Under the pieces are notes generated by a model. That model was not told where the DNA came from and did not search any database. It worked only from the letters and a program-made list of their open reading frames with translations. Below are positions 42,715 to 50,589 of a DNA stretch of 64,000 nt, piece after piece; the stretch's first letter is position 1; each line of letters opens with the position of its first letter. The stretch spans positions 1 to 64,000 of the forward strand of contig JAAFJN010000023.1 in the NCBI GenBank assembly GCA_013298845.1, written 5' to 3'. A program made the position numbers and the translations under genes. Source of the stretch: Chitinophagales bacterium. GTDB taxonomy: Bacteria; Bacteroidota; Bacteroidia; Chitinophagales; Saprospiraceae.

Positions 42715-45102
42715 TTACTTCACCATCAGACTTGTTTTTTTTAAATCAATATCGCGGCTGGAACTCCCCGTCATGATCTCAAACTCTCCGGGTTCGACCA
42801 CCCAATTCATATTGTAGTCGAGCATCATTAACTTGTCCGGCGTGATCTGAAATACCACTTGTTGGGTTTCGCCGGGCTTGAGTTCTATTTTCGCAAAATC
42901 TTTTAATTCTTTAACGGGCCGGGTAACGGAGGCGTACACATCTCTGATATAGCATTGTACAACGGTTTTTCCCGGGCGCGTACCCGTATTTTTCACCGAA
43001 ACGGTTACCGTCGCGGTTTCATTTTTACCGATAGTGCTTCGCGTCAAAACGGGTTGCCCAAATTCAAATTTGGTATAACTCATCCCTTCACCAAACACAA
43101 ATAAAGGTGAAACGTCGTCGAAAATATAACCCCGGCGGGCCGAGGGTTTGTGGCTATAAAATACCGGTAAATGCCCCGCTGAACGAGGGAACGTAATCGG
43201 TAAACGACCACTGGGATTGTTGTCGCCAAAAAGGGTATTGGCGATGGCGTTACCACATTCCTGGCCCAGGTACCAACATTCAAAAATAACGGGTATTTTT
43301 TGGGCAATATTGGTAATGGAGTACGGGCGACCATTGAGTAACAGGCAGACCGTTGGCTTACCAAGGGCATGTATCGCGGAAACGAGACTGTCTTGCAAAC
43401 CTTTCAAGTTCATATCCGGCTGGTCACCGAGGTGGCTTTCCACCCATGCTTCCCGGCTTTCACATTCATTGCCCCCAACGGCAAGAATAACGATATCTGC
43501 TTGTTTTGCGATCTCCACTGCCTGCGCGATTTTCCGGCGATCGGTAGCCTTGTCGGTTAATTGTACGGGGTCTTTGTACCAGGAGCAAGGTTCCGTGATG
43601 CCGCAGCCTTCGGCGTACACGACCTTGGCGCGATTCCCTACTTTGGCTTCAATCCCCTTTCTAACGGTGACAAAATACGCGGGTTCATCGGAGTAACCGC
43701 CCAAAAGTGTTTTGTCGGCATTGGGTCCAATTACTGCGATGGTTTTGTATTTTGACAAATCCAGTGGCGCCAGATTTCCTTCATTTTTTAACAAAACAAT
43801 GGCTTCCTCGGCGGCTTTTAAGGCCATTGAGCGGCTGTTGTTATTTTGAAAAACCCGTTCTGCCACTTGTGGATCGGTGTACGGATTTTCAAAAAGTCCG
43901 AGGGCAAATTTTTGACGCAACACCCGCGCAACGGCAGAATCCAAAACGGCCATGGGCATTTCACCCGTTTCGAAGGCTGTTTTTAATAGGATAAAACATT
44001 CCGGGTCGGGCGTTTCGACATCTACCCCAACCGACATGGCTTTTTTGCCCGCCTCTTTCAAATCTTTTGCAACGCGGTGGCGGCGGTACAAATCAGAAAT
44101 GGCGTTATAATCGCTCACAACCGCACCTTTAAAACCCCATTCTTTCCTTAAAATTTCATCCAAAAGCCAACGGGAATTGTGCGACGGAACGCCATCAATT
44201 TCATTGTACGACGGCATCACATTCCAGGCATGTCCTTCCTGAATACATTTTTTAAAAGGTGGTAAAAATTGCTCGAGCACCAGGCGGTGTGGCACCGGAG
44301 CCGGAGCCACGTTATTACCCCCTTCGGGTTGGCCGTGGCCGGTCATGTGTTTGAGGGTGGCCATGACGTGTTCTCCGTCAATATTACCAGTTCGCCCCTG
44401 AAATCCCCGAACTGCGGCGAGACCAATTTCACCAGCGAGCCAAGGATCTTCGCCGTAGGTTTCTTCGGTTCTTCCCCAGCGTGGATCACGTGTTATATCC
44501 ACCACCGGCGCCAGTACAAGATGGTTGCCACAAGCACGGGCTTCTTTGGCCGCAATATCAAATGATGTTTCGATCAAAGCCGGATTCCAGGTAGAAGCCA
44601 AAGCAATCGCCTGCGGAAAAGCAGTTGCGCCCCGGCCAACGTAACCGTGCAACGCTTCTTCGTGCATGATGGCCGGGATACCCAGGCGGGTTTTTTCTTT
44701 GAGAAAACGTTGAATGGCGTTGGTGTATTCAATGGTTTCGAGGGTAGTACGGCTCGGAAAAGTACCTACTCCGCCCCGAGGCTCTTTGGGGCGGGTGATT
44801 TGGCCAATTCCGTGGGGCATATGTTTCATCGCCGAATCGGGGAGAAAATTACCGCGGCTGTCCATCATGCTGCGCGCAGCGTTCCAAAGGCAGTAGGTTT
44901 GGGCCATTTTCTCGTCCAGGGTCATCCGTCCCAACAAGTCGCGAACCCGGACCTCGTTTGGTAAAGCCGCATTTTTATACGGTGCATTGGTAAGGAGTGC
45001 GTCTCCTTTTACTACAGTGTTTGAAGTCTTTTGGGCCGCATTACAACCCAGTAGAAAAAAAAGGAAAAAGGGTAATACAATTCTACAATTTGGAATATTC
45101 AT
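42715..45102 (-). CDS. GH3 beta-xylosidase/beta-glucosidase lipoprotein
   Basis: A 795-residue glycoside hydrolase family 3 enzyme. The ATG at 45102 opens a lipoprotein signal (FFLLG before Cys20). Order of domains: N-terminal TIM barrel with RLGIPAIMHEEALHGY and the nucleophile Asp331 in KGAVVSDYNAI; the alpha/beta sandwich (TIAVIGPNADKTLLGGYSD, VILAVGGNECESREAW); and a C-terminal fibronectin III-like domain ending TSLMVK. The KHMTGHG motif stands for the usual KHF-type motif. In a xylan locus it most likely releases xylose from xylo-oligosaccharides in the periplasm or at the outer membrane. It is the first enzyme gene behind the promoter and direct repeat at 45183-45232, downstream of the kinase-HTH gene. 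Confidence 0.93.
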   Translation of the reverse strand: MNIPNCRIVLPFFLFFLLGCNAAQKTSNTVVKGDALLTNAPYKNAALPNEVRVRDLLGRMTLDEKMAQTYCLWNAARSMMDSRGNFLPDSAMKHMPHGIGQITRPKEPRGGVGTFPSRTTLETIEYTNAIQRFLKEKTRLGIPAIMHEEALHGYVGRGATAFPQAIALASTWNPALIETSFDIAAKEARACGNHLVLAPVVDITRDPRWGRTEETYGEDPWLAGEIGLAAVRGFQGRTGNIDGEHVMATLKHMTGHGQPEGGNNVAPAPVPHRLVLEQFLPPFKKCIQEGHAWNVMPSYNEIDGVPSHNSRWLLDEILRKEWGFKGAVVSDYNAISDLYRRHRVAKDLKEAGKKAMSVGVDVETPDPECFILLKTAFETGEMPMAVLDSAVARVLRQKFALGLFENPYTDPQVAERVFQNNNSRSMALKAAEEAIVLLKNEGNLAPLDLSKYKTIAVIGPNADKTLLGGYSDEPAYFVTVRKGIEAKVGNRAKVVYAEGCGITEPCSWYKDPVQLTDKATDRRKIAQAVEIAKQADIVILAVGGNECESREAWVESHLGDQPDMNLKGLQDSLVSAIHALGKPTVCLLLNGRPYSITNIAQKIPVIFECWYLGQECGNAIANTLFGDNNPSGRLPITFPRSAGHLPVFYSHKPSARRGYIFDDVSPLFVFGEGMSYTKFEFGQPVLTRSTIGKNETATVTVSVKNTGTRPGKTVVQCYIRDVYASVTRPVKELKDFAKIELKPGETQQVVFQITPDKLMMLDYNMNWVVEPGEFEIMTGSSSRDIDLKKTSLMVK

Positions 45103-45182
45103 ATACTGACATTGTTCGTTGAAAAAACAAACCATGCAAAGAAGATGATTTATCCCGTAATTGTTCTGAAAACCGGTTACGG

Positions 45183-45190
45183 CAAATATA
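45183..45190 (-). promoter_or_regulatory. -7 box of the GH3 gene
   Basis: TATATTTG on the minus strand matches TAnnTTTG, 81 nt before the GH3 start codon. At the normal -33 position no TTTG is found; an 11-bp direct repeat lies just upstream instead, as expected for an activator-dependent promoter. Confidence 0.5.
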
Positions 45191-45210
45191 CTTCTTCCTC
45201 CGAAAAAATA

Positions 45211-45232
45211 TACGTCAGTAGTACGTCAGTTG
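45211..45232. repeat. 11-bp direct repeat upstream of GH3, probable activator site
   Basis: TACGTCAGTAG and TACGTCAGTTG are adjacent and differ at one base. One repeat per helical turn puts both on the same DNA face. Relative to the predicted GH3 transcription start they occupy about -34 to -55, the usual activator position. The neighbouring gene encodes a protein with a LuxR-type DNA-binding domain. Confidence 0.6.
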
Positions 45233-45264
45233 TTTTTGGGGCACTGCCTCAACAGTGCGACTTA

Positions 45265-47229
45265 CTACACTTTATTTAAAAAATCAATCATGTCGTTTTC
45301 TGTATTCATGGATAATTTGCGGCGCAGGCGATAGCGGCGCGTTTCAACGCCACGGACGGAAATATTGAAAAATGTAGCCAATTCCTTGCTGGAAAGGCGC
45401 AATTTGAGCATTTCACACAGTTTAAGGTCATCCAGGCTCAAACTCGGAAATAAGGAATGCAGGCGGGCAGTCCACGGGTTATGCAGTACCTGCGAACGGG
45501 CTTCAATCTGATTCCAAACGGCGTTTTGCTGTTCGCTTTCGGCAATGCGGCGGGTTATTTTTTGCAATTCCGCCTTGAGGCTTTTCGGATGTTCTACTTT
45601 TTGCAAACGCTCCAACTGCTGCTGAACCTGACTGAGCAACTCTTCTTTGGCCGATAGTTTTAAAGCCAGGGTGTGCAGTTGTCCGACATTTTCGGTGACT
45701 TTGCTCAGTGGCATTTCGGATGACTTTGCTTTTTTGCCCACTGGCCGCGACAGCACTCCTTCCAGTGAAGAACACCAATAACTGTAGGCTTGCAGGCATT
45801 GCCCCCGGTTAAATACAGACTCAAACACCTCAACCGGCTGAATGCCATCAAAGGCTTCTTCGAGGGTTTGGTAAGCACCAATCGAAAAACCAGCGGCCTT
45901 TGCCGCACCCGTCGCGCCGGTCGTATCCATCATTTCGATCTGCAAATCGAGCAACGTGGCAATGGTATTGCAAAACACCCGGGACTGAAACATATTGTCG
46001 TTACTCACCCTGAGTAAATCTACTTGCAGCCCCATTTCTTTCAAAATATTGATGCCATGCACCATCGAAAAAGCAACCCCTTCGATGGAAGCCCGGTACA
46101 AATGCGCCCGCGTGTGCCGATTGTATTGAAGGTTGAAAATATGCGCGTTGGGGTTTTGCCCGTTAAAAATACGCTCGGCCCCGTTACCAAAAGGCAGCAT
46201 CGTTAACCCATCAGCGCCAACCGGTACGGAGGTAGCCATACGTTCCATATCCTGGTACGAAATGCCGTCGCGGGCAATTTGGTTTTTTACCCAACCATGC
46301 CCAATACCCGCGCCATTGATACACAATAACGCCCCGATACGCGGGGTTTCGGGCGAGTGATTGACGTGTGCAAAAGCATTGATCCGCGTTTGTGCATCAA
46401 AAATGGGTTTGTCAAAAACGCCATAAACAACCCCCGAGGTACCACAAGTTGCGGCTATTTCGCCCGGTTGAATCACATTTAACGCCAGGGCATTGTTGGG
46501 TTGGTCGCCCGCGCGGTAGGCCACTTGCACCCCCGTGTGCAAACCGAGCATTTCGGCGGCTTTATGGGTTAAATAACCTTGGTTCGAAAAAACGGGTACG
46601 ATTTGGGGTAAAACATCTTCACCAATCCCGAAGTGATCGAGTATGGCACCCGATACTTTGTTTTCAATAAAATCCCAAAAAATACCTTCCGAAAGTCCGG
46701 TAACGGTCGTGCAAATTTGCCCGGTAAGCCGCATGGCTATGTAATCGCCCGGTAACATTATCTTATGGATGCGGCGATAAATTTCCGGCTCATTGTCTTT
46801 TACCCATTTTAACTTGGACGCCGTAAAATTCCCCGGAGAATTGAGGAGCGTTCGCAGGCAGTTCACTTCTCCCAATGCCTGAAATGCATCTTTGCCAATC
46901 TCGACTGCCCGGCTATCGCACCAAATGATGGCGGGGCGTAACACTTGCTGGTTTTCGTCCACCAATACCAGGCCATGCATCTGATAAGCGAGTCCGATGG
47001 CCTTAATATCGTTGGCCGAAATACCCGATTCGGAAATAATACGTCGCGTCAGGGTGCAAATATTTTGCCACCATATCTCCGGTGATTGTTCGGCCCAACC
47101 CGACTGCCGAGAAATCATTTCCATCTCCGTGTCCGGCCAACTCTGCACGGCCACCACTCTGCGGCTTTGAGCCTCCACAATAGCCGCTTTTATAAACGAA
47201 GAACCAATATCAAAACCTAGTAGATACAT
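45265..47229 (-). CDS. Xylulokinase (FGGY) fused to C-terminal coiled coil and LuxR-type HTH
   Basis: A 654-residue protein from ATG 47229. Residues 1-490 are a complete FGGY kinase of the xylulokinase type: LGFDIGSS phosphate loop, substrate motif QMHG (83-86), catalytic Asp242 in RAGDQPNNA, GTSGVVYG (263-270) and the adenosine motif SNDNMFQS. It would phosphorylate D-xylulose. Residues 508-593 form a helical/coiled-coil linker (LHTLALKLSAKEELLSQ), and 594-654 a LuxR-like helix-turn-helix (LSSKELATFFNISVRGVET). Linker and HTH together resemble the C-terminus of Bacteroidota triple-tyrosine/TPR regulators. Normal kinases end near residue 500, so this is a true extension in one uninterrupted frame. 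It lies between a two-component system and the GH3/sus genes. Confidence 0.92.
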   Translation of the reverse strand: MYLLGFDIGSSFIKAAIVEAQSRRVVAVQSWPDTEMEMISRQSGWAEQSPEIWWQNICTLTRRIISESGISANDIKAIGLAYQMHGLVLVDENQQVLRPAIIWCDSRAVEIGKDAFQALGEVNCLRTLLNSPGNFTASKLKWVKDNEPEIYRRIHKIMLPGDYIAMRLTGQICTTVTGLSEGIFWDFIENKVSGAILDHFGIGEDVLPQIVPVFSNQGYLTHKAAEMLGLHTGVQVAYRAGDQPNNALALNVIQPGEIAATCGTSGVVYGVFDKPIFDAQTRINAFAHVNHSPETPRIGALLCINGAGIGHGWVKNQIARDGISYQDMERMATSVPVGADGLTMLPFGNGAERIFNGQNPNAHIFNLQYNRHTRAHLYRASIEGVAFSMVHGINILKEMGLQVDLLRVSNDNMFQSRVFCNTIATLLDLQIEMMDTTGATGAAKAAGFSIGAYQTLEEAFDGIQPVEVFESVFNRGQCLQAYSYWCSSLEGVLSRPVGKKAKSSEMPLSKVTENVGQLHTLALKLSAKEELLSQVQQQLERLQKVEHPKSLKAELQKITRRIAESEQQNAVWNQIEARSQVLHNPWTARLHSLFPSLSLDDLKLCEMLKLRLSSKELATFFNISVRGVETRRYRLRRKLSMNTENDMIDFLNKV

Positions 47230-47230
47230 A

Positions 47231-47255
47231 TATGCTGGAAAGATACGCCAGCATA
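47231..47255. promoter_or_regulatory. Inverted repeat at the start of the kinase-HTH gene
   Basis: TATGCTGG (47231-47238) and CCAGCATA (47248-47255) form an 8-bp dyad with a 9-bp centre, ending 1 nt before the start codon. On the coding strand its centre contains TATCTTTC, one base off the -7 consensus. It could be an operator or an mRNA hairpin masking the start site. Confidence 0.4.
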
Positions 47256-47324
47256 AATTAACCGTGAATATTGACTTTAGTTTTTGTAAAATAAAGATGA
47301 AATGATTCTTTACATTAACCCTCC

Positions 47325-48092
47325 CTACACCGCTACCCCATTTTTCCCCAACATCTCCATCGCGCTCGGGTGTCGGAGTTCGATGCAGATTTGCACCATA
47401 ATCCAAAATTTTTGCCGGATACTAAGGCCACCTTTGTCCATATCGCTGAAATTGGCAAAAAAGTGGTTGCGTTGCGAGTGTTCAATCAGTTTGTTCAAAA
47501 TACCATCAATGCGGCCGCTCAAATTGGAGTGGTTGCGCATCCCGTGTTTGGCCTGAATAAACTCGTCGGAGTGGCCGCGCAAAATATCTTCGAGGATGGA
47601 GAGTTGCAACTCGGTGAAATGCGCCCAAACACCCTGCTCTTGTTTGCGGGGTTTCCAGGGCGAAAACTTGTTAAAAAACGTGGTATCCGTGTCGCCGTAG
47701 GTAAACACCATCAGCGCATCGGGGAGGGCGCGTTGGTAATCGGCTTTGTCAATAAAACCCTGGATGTACGGAAAAGCCATAATAAACAGTTCCCGAATGG
47801 GCACGCCCGTCAAAATCACCACCCGAATAGCCTGCCATTCGGGATAACGGCGCAGTTCTTCCAGGGTTTCGCGCAATTCCTCAAAATTGTGGTCAATTTG
47901 TTTGGTATTAAACCGCGCATCCATAAAAATCACTTCGGGCAGGGCGCTGGCGTGGTTGTGCAGGTACGCAAATAAATCGCGGGTGGTGTCCACTTTGCCC
48001 AAAAACGAGCAGGGCGCCTGTTGAATGGCGCAAACAATGTGAACTTCGGGTTGGTCGTCGCAGAAAAGGACACGAATCGGTTGTTTATGCAT
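47325..48092 (-). CDS. Response regulator with REC domain and LuxR-like HTH
   Basis: A 255-residue response regulator started at ATG 48092. The receiver domain (about 5-130) has the acidic pocket CDDQP (Asp12, Asp13), the phosphorylated Asp58 in VIFMDARF, the Thr switch in VVILTG and the Lys in IDKADY. Residues about 160-215 (FTELQLSILEDILRGHSDEFIQAKHGM, then IDGILNKL) look like a divergent LuxR/NarL helix-turn-helix; the last 40 residues are unassigned. It overlaps the histidine kinase gene by 8 bp, so the two are translationally coupled partners. It lies just upstream of the kinase-HTH gene and may control the xylan locus. Confidence 0.85.
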   Translation of the reverse strand: MHKQPIRVLFCDDQPEVHIVCAIQQAPCSFLGKVDTTRDLFAYLHNHASALPEVIFMDARFNTKQIDHNFEELRETLEELRRYPEWQAIRVVILTGVPIRELFIMAFPYIQGFIDKADYQRALPDALMVFTYGDTDTTFFNKFSPWKPRKQEQGVWAHFTELQLSILEDILRGHSDEFIQAKHGMRNHSNLSGRIDGILNKLIEHSQRNHFFANFSDMDKGGLSIRQKFWIMVQICIELRHPSAMEMLGKNGVAV

Positions 48093-49830
48093 GTTTGAAG
48101 TGTAGTTGAAGTGATTTAAAACCTTGTTCGCCGGGGCGAATACCCACGAGGCGACCACCAATTTTTTCCAGTTCCCATTGCACAATGCGCAGCCCGTTGC
48201 CGTTGGAGCCTTCCATCAGCGCTTCGATGCTGTCGTGCGGCGGGAAAGGTACCCCGTTATCGCTGATTTCCGTTAACACATAATCGCCCTCCACCCGGGC
48301 CGAAATACGGATTTTGTTCACCTCCGGGCGGTGTCCGGCCTCCCGAATGGCCTGAATGGCGTTAAAAATGGCGTTGTGAAAAATCAATTCGATGCTGTTG
48401 AGGGTACCCACAATTTCGATACCGGGAATGTCCATTTCGAACTGAATTTTGAGCGGAACGGCCAGCGATTCAAACCAGTGCACAATCCCGTCGAGGCCCA
48501 ATTCGAGGTCGTAATGAATCAAATCATTCACCGAACTGCTCGTGAGTGCGCCCCGGTTATTTTCGTAAAACAGCAGGGCTTTCTCCAACGTGTGGTTGTT
48601 GTTTTTTAAAATATCCATCACCCGCTCGGTGTCGCCAATGGGAATTTCACCCAAAATAATGCGCGCATTGAGTTCTTTTACCTCCTGAATCAGGTTTTTG
48701 AGCGAATGTAATTCACCGTCGTACATGTTGCGCAGGGTGGAAACATCGGTATCTACCACGATGAGCGATTGGGTATTTTCGTCAAAAGTAATGCCGCTGT
48801 GCACGTTTTTATTGCCCAAAATCGCGTTGCAATATTCGGTTTTGCCGGGTTGAGCGATGACGTTTTCAATCACGCGGTCAATTTGCCCAAACCCCGATGC
48901 ATCGTGCAAGTTAATGCCCTCGGCCCCTTTGTTGTCGTTCCAATCTTTGTAGGTATCGTTCACGTATTCCAAATTCCCCTTTTTATCGGCAATGGCAATG
49001 GCGCAGGTGGCCTTGTTCAAACTCGATAACCACCGGTTGGCCGTGGCCGACAACCGAACATTGTAGCGGTACAAAAAAAACGTGATGGCCGTGGTAATGA
49101 GCAGCAGCCAACTAAAGCGCAAAAACCATTGAATCAATTGGTAAAGGCTTTGGGGAATGGCAATTTCGTTGTTGGAATTATCGTAAGTGGCATCGGGCAT
49201 GCGCGACGAAAGTTGGATCAGGTATTTGCCCGTGGTATCGGTGCCGATGAGCGAAATGCGTTGGTTAATGACCGCGTCGTTGATGCAGAGATTGGCGTTA
49301 AAAAAGGCCGGTTGGAACAGGTTGCCCGTGGTTTTTTGGTTGTTGCGCAACACTTCGAGGGCCGTTTGCAAAATTAAAATGTACCCCGTTTGGTTGTGGG
49401 TCAGCCCCAGCACTTCTTTTTTGTTGTTCACCACGTACATGGCGTCGTGCATGATTTCGCCACTTTTCATCGTGCGTTTTTCAATTTGTACGGCGTTGTA
49501 ATTGTAAATGTACGCGGAAGAATCGCGCTCTACCACGCGTTGCACAATGAGGGAATCTACGGAAAGGTAAAGGCTGTCTTTTTTGAGATTTTGTTGGCGA
49601 ACAATCAGTTCCTGGGCTTCTTGCGGGCTGATACTCAAGGATTTATCGCGCAGTACGTAATCATTCACCGCTTTTTGCCAAATGGGGTATTGGTCCAGCA
49701 GCAGTTTGCGGGTATCTAATTGTCGTTGGTGTTCCTGTTGCCGGATAATGTACAACCACACCCCAAACGCCGTGAGAATCAGCGTTGGTAACATTACTAA
49801 AAGCAGCACCCATTTTGATCTTACATTCAT
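48085..49830 (-). CDS. Membrane sensor histidine kinase with PAS domain
   Basis: A 581-residue sensor kinase. Transmembrane helix 1 is about 8-29 and helix 2 about 236-255, enclosing a 200-residue periplasmic sensor domain without a recognised family. A PAS-like domain follows (about 268-365: TCAIAIADKKGNLEYVNDTYKDW). The kinase ATPase domain runs from about 420 to the end, with an N-box-like ELIFHNAIFNAIQAI, G1 box EISDNGVPF and G2 box GNGLRIVQWELEK. No classic HisKA H-box is visible; His375 in ELHSLKNLIQEV is the best candidate for phosphorylation. It overlaps the response regulator gene by 8 bp. Probably senses an extracellular sugar or envelope signal for the adjacent locus. Confidence 0.88.
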   Translation of the reverse strand: MNVRSKWVLLLVMLPTLILTAFGVWLYIIRQQEHQRQLDTRKLLLDQYPIWQKAVNDYVLRDKSLSISPQEAQELIVRQQNLKKDSLYLSVDSLIVQRVVERDSSAYIYNYNAVQIEKRTMKSGEIMHDAMYVVNNKKEVLGLTHNQTGYILILQTALEVLRNNQKTTGNLFQPAFFNANLCINDAVINQRISLIGTDTTGKYLIQLSSRMPDATYDNSNNEIAIPQSLYQLIQWFLRFSWLLLITTAITFFLYRYNVRLSATANRWLSSLNKATCAIAIADKKGNLEYVNDTYKDWNDNKGAEGINLHDASGFGQIDRVIENVIAQPGKTEYCNAILGNKNVHSGITFDENTQSLIVVDTDVSTLRNMYDGELHSLKNLIQEVKELNARIILGEIPIGDTERVMDILKNNNHTLEKALLFYENNRGALTSSSVNDLIHYDLELGLDGIVHWFESLAVPLKIQFEMDIPGIEIVGTLNSIELIFHNAIFNAIQAIREAGHRPEVNKIRISARVEGDYVLTEISDNGVPFPPHDSIEALMEGSNGNGLRIVQWELEKIGGRLVGIRPGEQGFKSLQLHFKHA

Positions 49831-49875
49831 AATTTCAGATTTCGGGCTGCAAAATGCGTTAATATTTTGAAAAGG

Positions 49876-49899
49876 GAAGAGTGAAATAGTTCACTCTTC
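49876..49899 (-). terminator. Hairpin upstream of the histidine kinase gene
   Basis: GAAGAGTGAA (49876-49885) pairs perfectly with TTCACTCTTC (49890-49899) around an ATAG loop. On the minus strand it is followed by CCTTTTC, giving a weak terminator for the peroxiredoxin transcript; it could also lie in the 5' leader of the histidine kinase mRNA. Confidence 0.45.
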
Positions 49900-49906
49900 G
49901 TTATCA

Positions 49907-49974
49907 CTGTTCAAAATACGGTGTTCGATGTTAAAAAATATCGAACACCGAACGCCGAATATCGAACGCCGAAA
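49907..49974. repeat. Dispersed GAACACCG/CGGTGTTC element, compact copy 3
   Basis: CGGTGTTCGAT (49920-49930) and its perfect complement ATCGAACACCG (49940-49950) form an 11-bp stem with a short AT-rich loop, followed by GAACGCCGAA and TATCGAACGCCGAA units to 49974. On the plus strand the arm order is the reverse of copies 1 and 2. Confidence 0.85.
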
Positions 49975-50003
49975 TAATGTTTAATTGAACGAAGTTAAAA
50001 TAC

Positions 50004-50459
50004 TTATCCGCCAATCAACTGTTCGGTATGTCCAGCGGTGTCTACTTTTTCGATAATTTGTTCAATCGCGCCGTTTTCGTCAATAACAAACGTCGTGCGG
50101 TGGATACCGTCATAGGTGCGGCCCATGAATTTCTTTTGGCCCCAAACCCCGTACGCTTCGGCTACGGCGTGGCTTTCGTCGGCGAGGAGGCTAAATGGCA
50201 AATCGTATTTTTCGATAAATTTTACGTGTTTTTTGGCCGAATCAGGGCTAACACCGAGAATTTCGTACCCTTTGCTTTTGAACATGGGGTAGCCATCGCG
50301 GAGGCTGCACGCCTGGGCGGTACAACCGGGCGTGTCGTCTTTGGGGTAAAAGTAAATCACTAACTTTTTACCCTTAAAGTCGGACAGTTGAACGGTTTCG
50401 TTTTTTTCGTTGATTGCAGAAAAATCGGGCGCTGCATCGCCTACTTTTAGGTGGAACAT
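50004..50459 (-). CDS. bcp: Thioredoxin-dependent thiol peroxidase (Bcp/PrxQ peroxiredoxin)
   Basis: A 151-residue AhpC/TSA-family peroxiredoxin of the Bcp/PrxQ type. The N-terminal KVGDAAPDFSAINEKNETVQLSDFKGK leads to the active-site segment YPKDDTPGCTAQACSLRDGY. The first Cys is the peroxidatic residue, and the second, five residues later, is the PrxQ-type resolving Cys. The ISPDSAKKH-like region (GVSPDSAKKHVKF) and the YDGIHRTTFVID strand complete the fold. It reduces hydroperoxides in the cytoplasm using thioredoxin. Length is typical, and the start follows directly from the conserved N-terminus. It is monocistronic: repeat copy 3 lies downstream and a divergent phosphatase-like gene upstream. 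Confidence 0.96.
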   Translation of the reverse strand: MFHLKVGDAAPDFSAINEKNETVQLSDFKGKKLVIYFYPKDDTPGCTAQACSLRDGYPMFKSKGYEILGVSPDSAKKHVKFIEKYDLPFSLLADESHAVAEAYGVWGQKKFMGRTYDGIHRTTFVIDENGAIEQIIEKVDTAGHTEQLIGG

Positions 50460-50589
50460 GTGTGTGTGATAAGTTTGTCACCTAACAAAAAAACGGGTCG
50501 GTGGTTTAAAAAACCACTTAACCTATTTTTCACCAATACCTAACTTGCAGTTTCGGGTCAAGCGGGTTGAATGAGGGCACTTTTGCGGC

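Noticed and set aside
45265-47229. Kinase-HTH fusion as an assembly artefact
   Set aside because: The frame is open without interruption, the linker is a coherent coiled coil of the kind found before this HTH in other regulators, and there is no composition break. It still deserves confirmation from raw reads.
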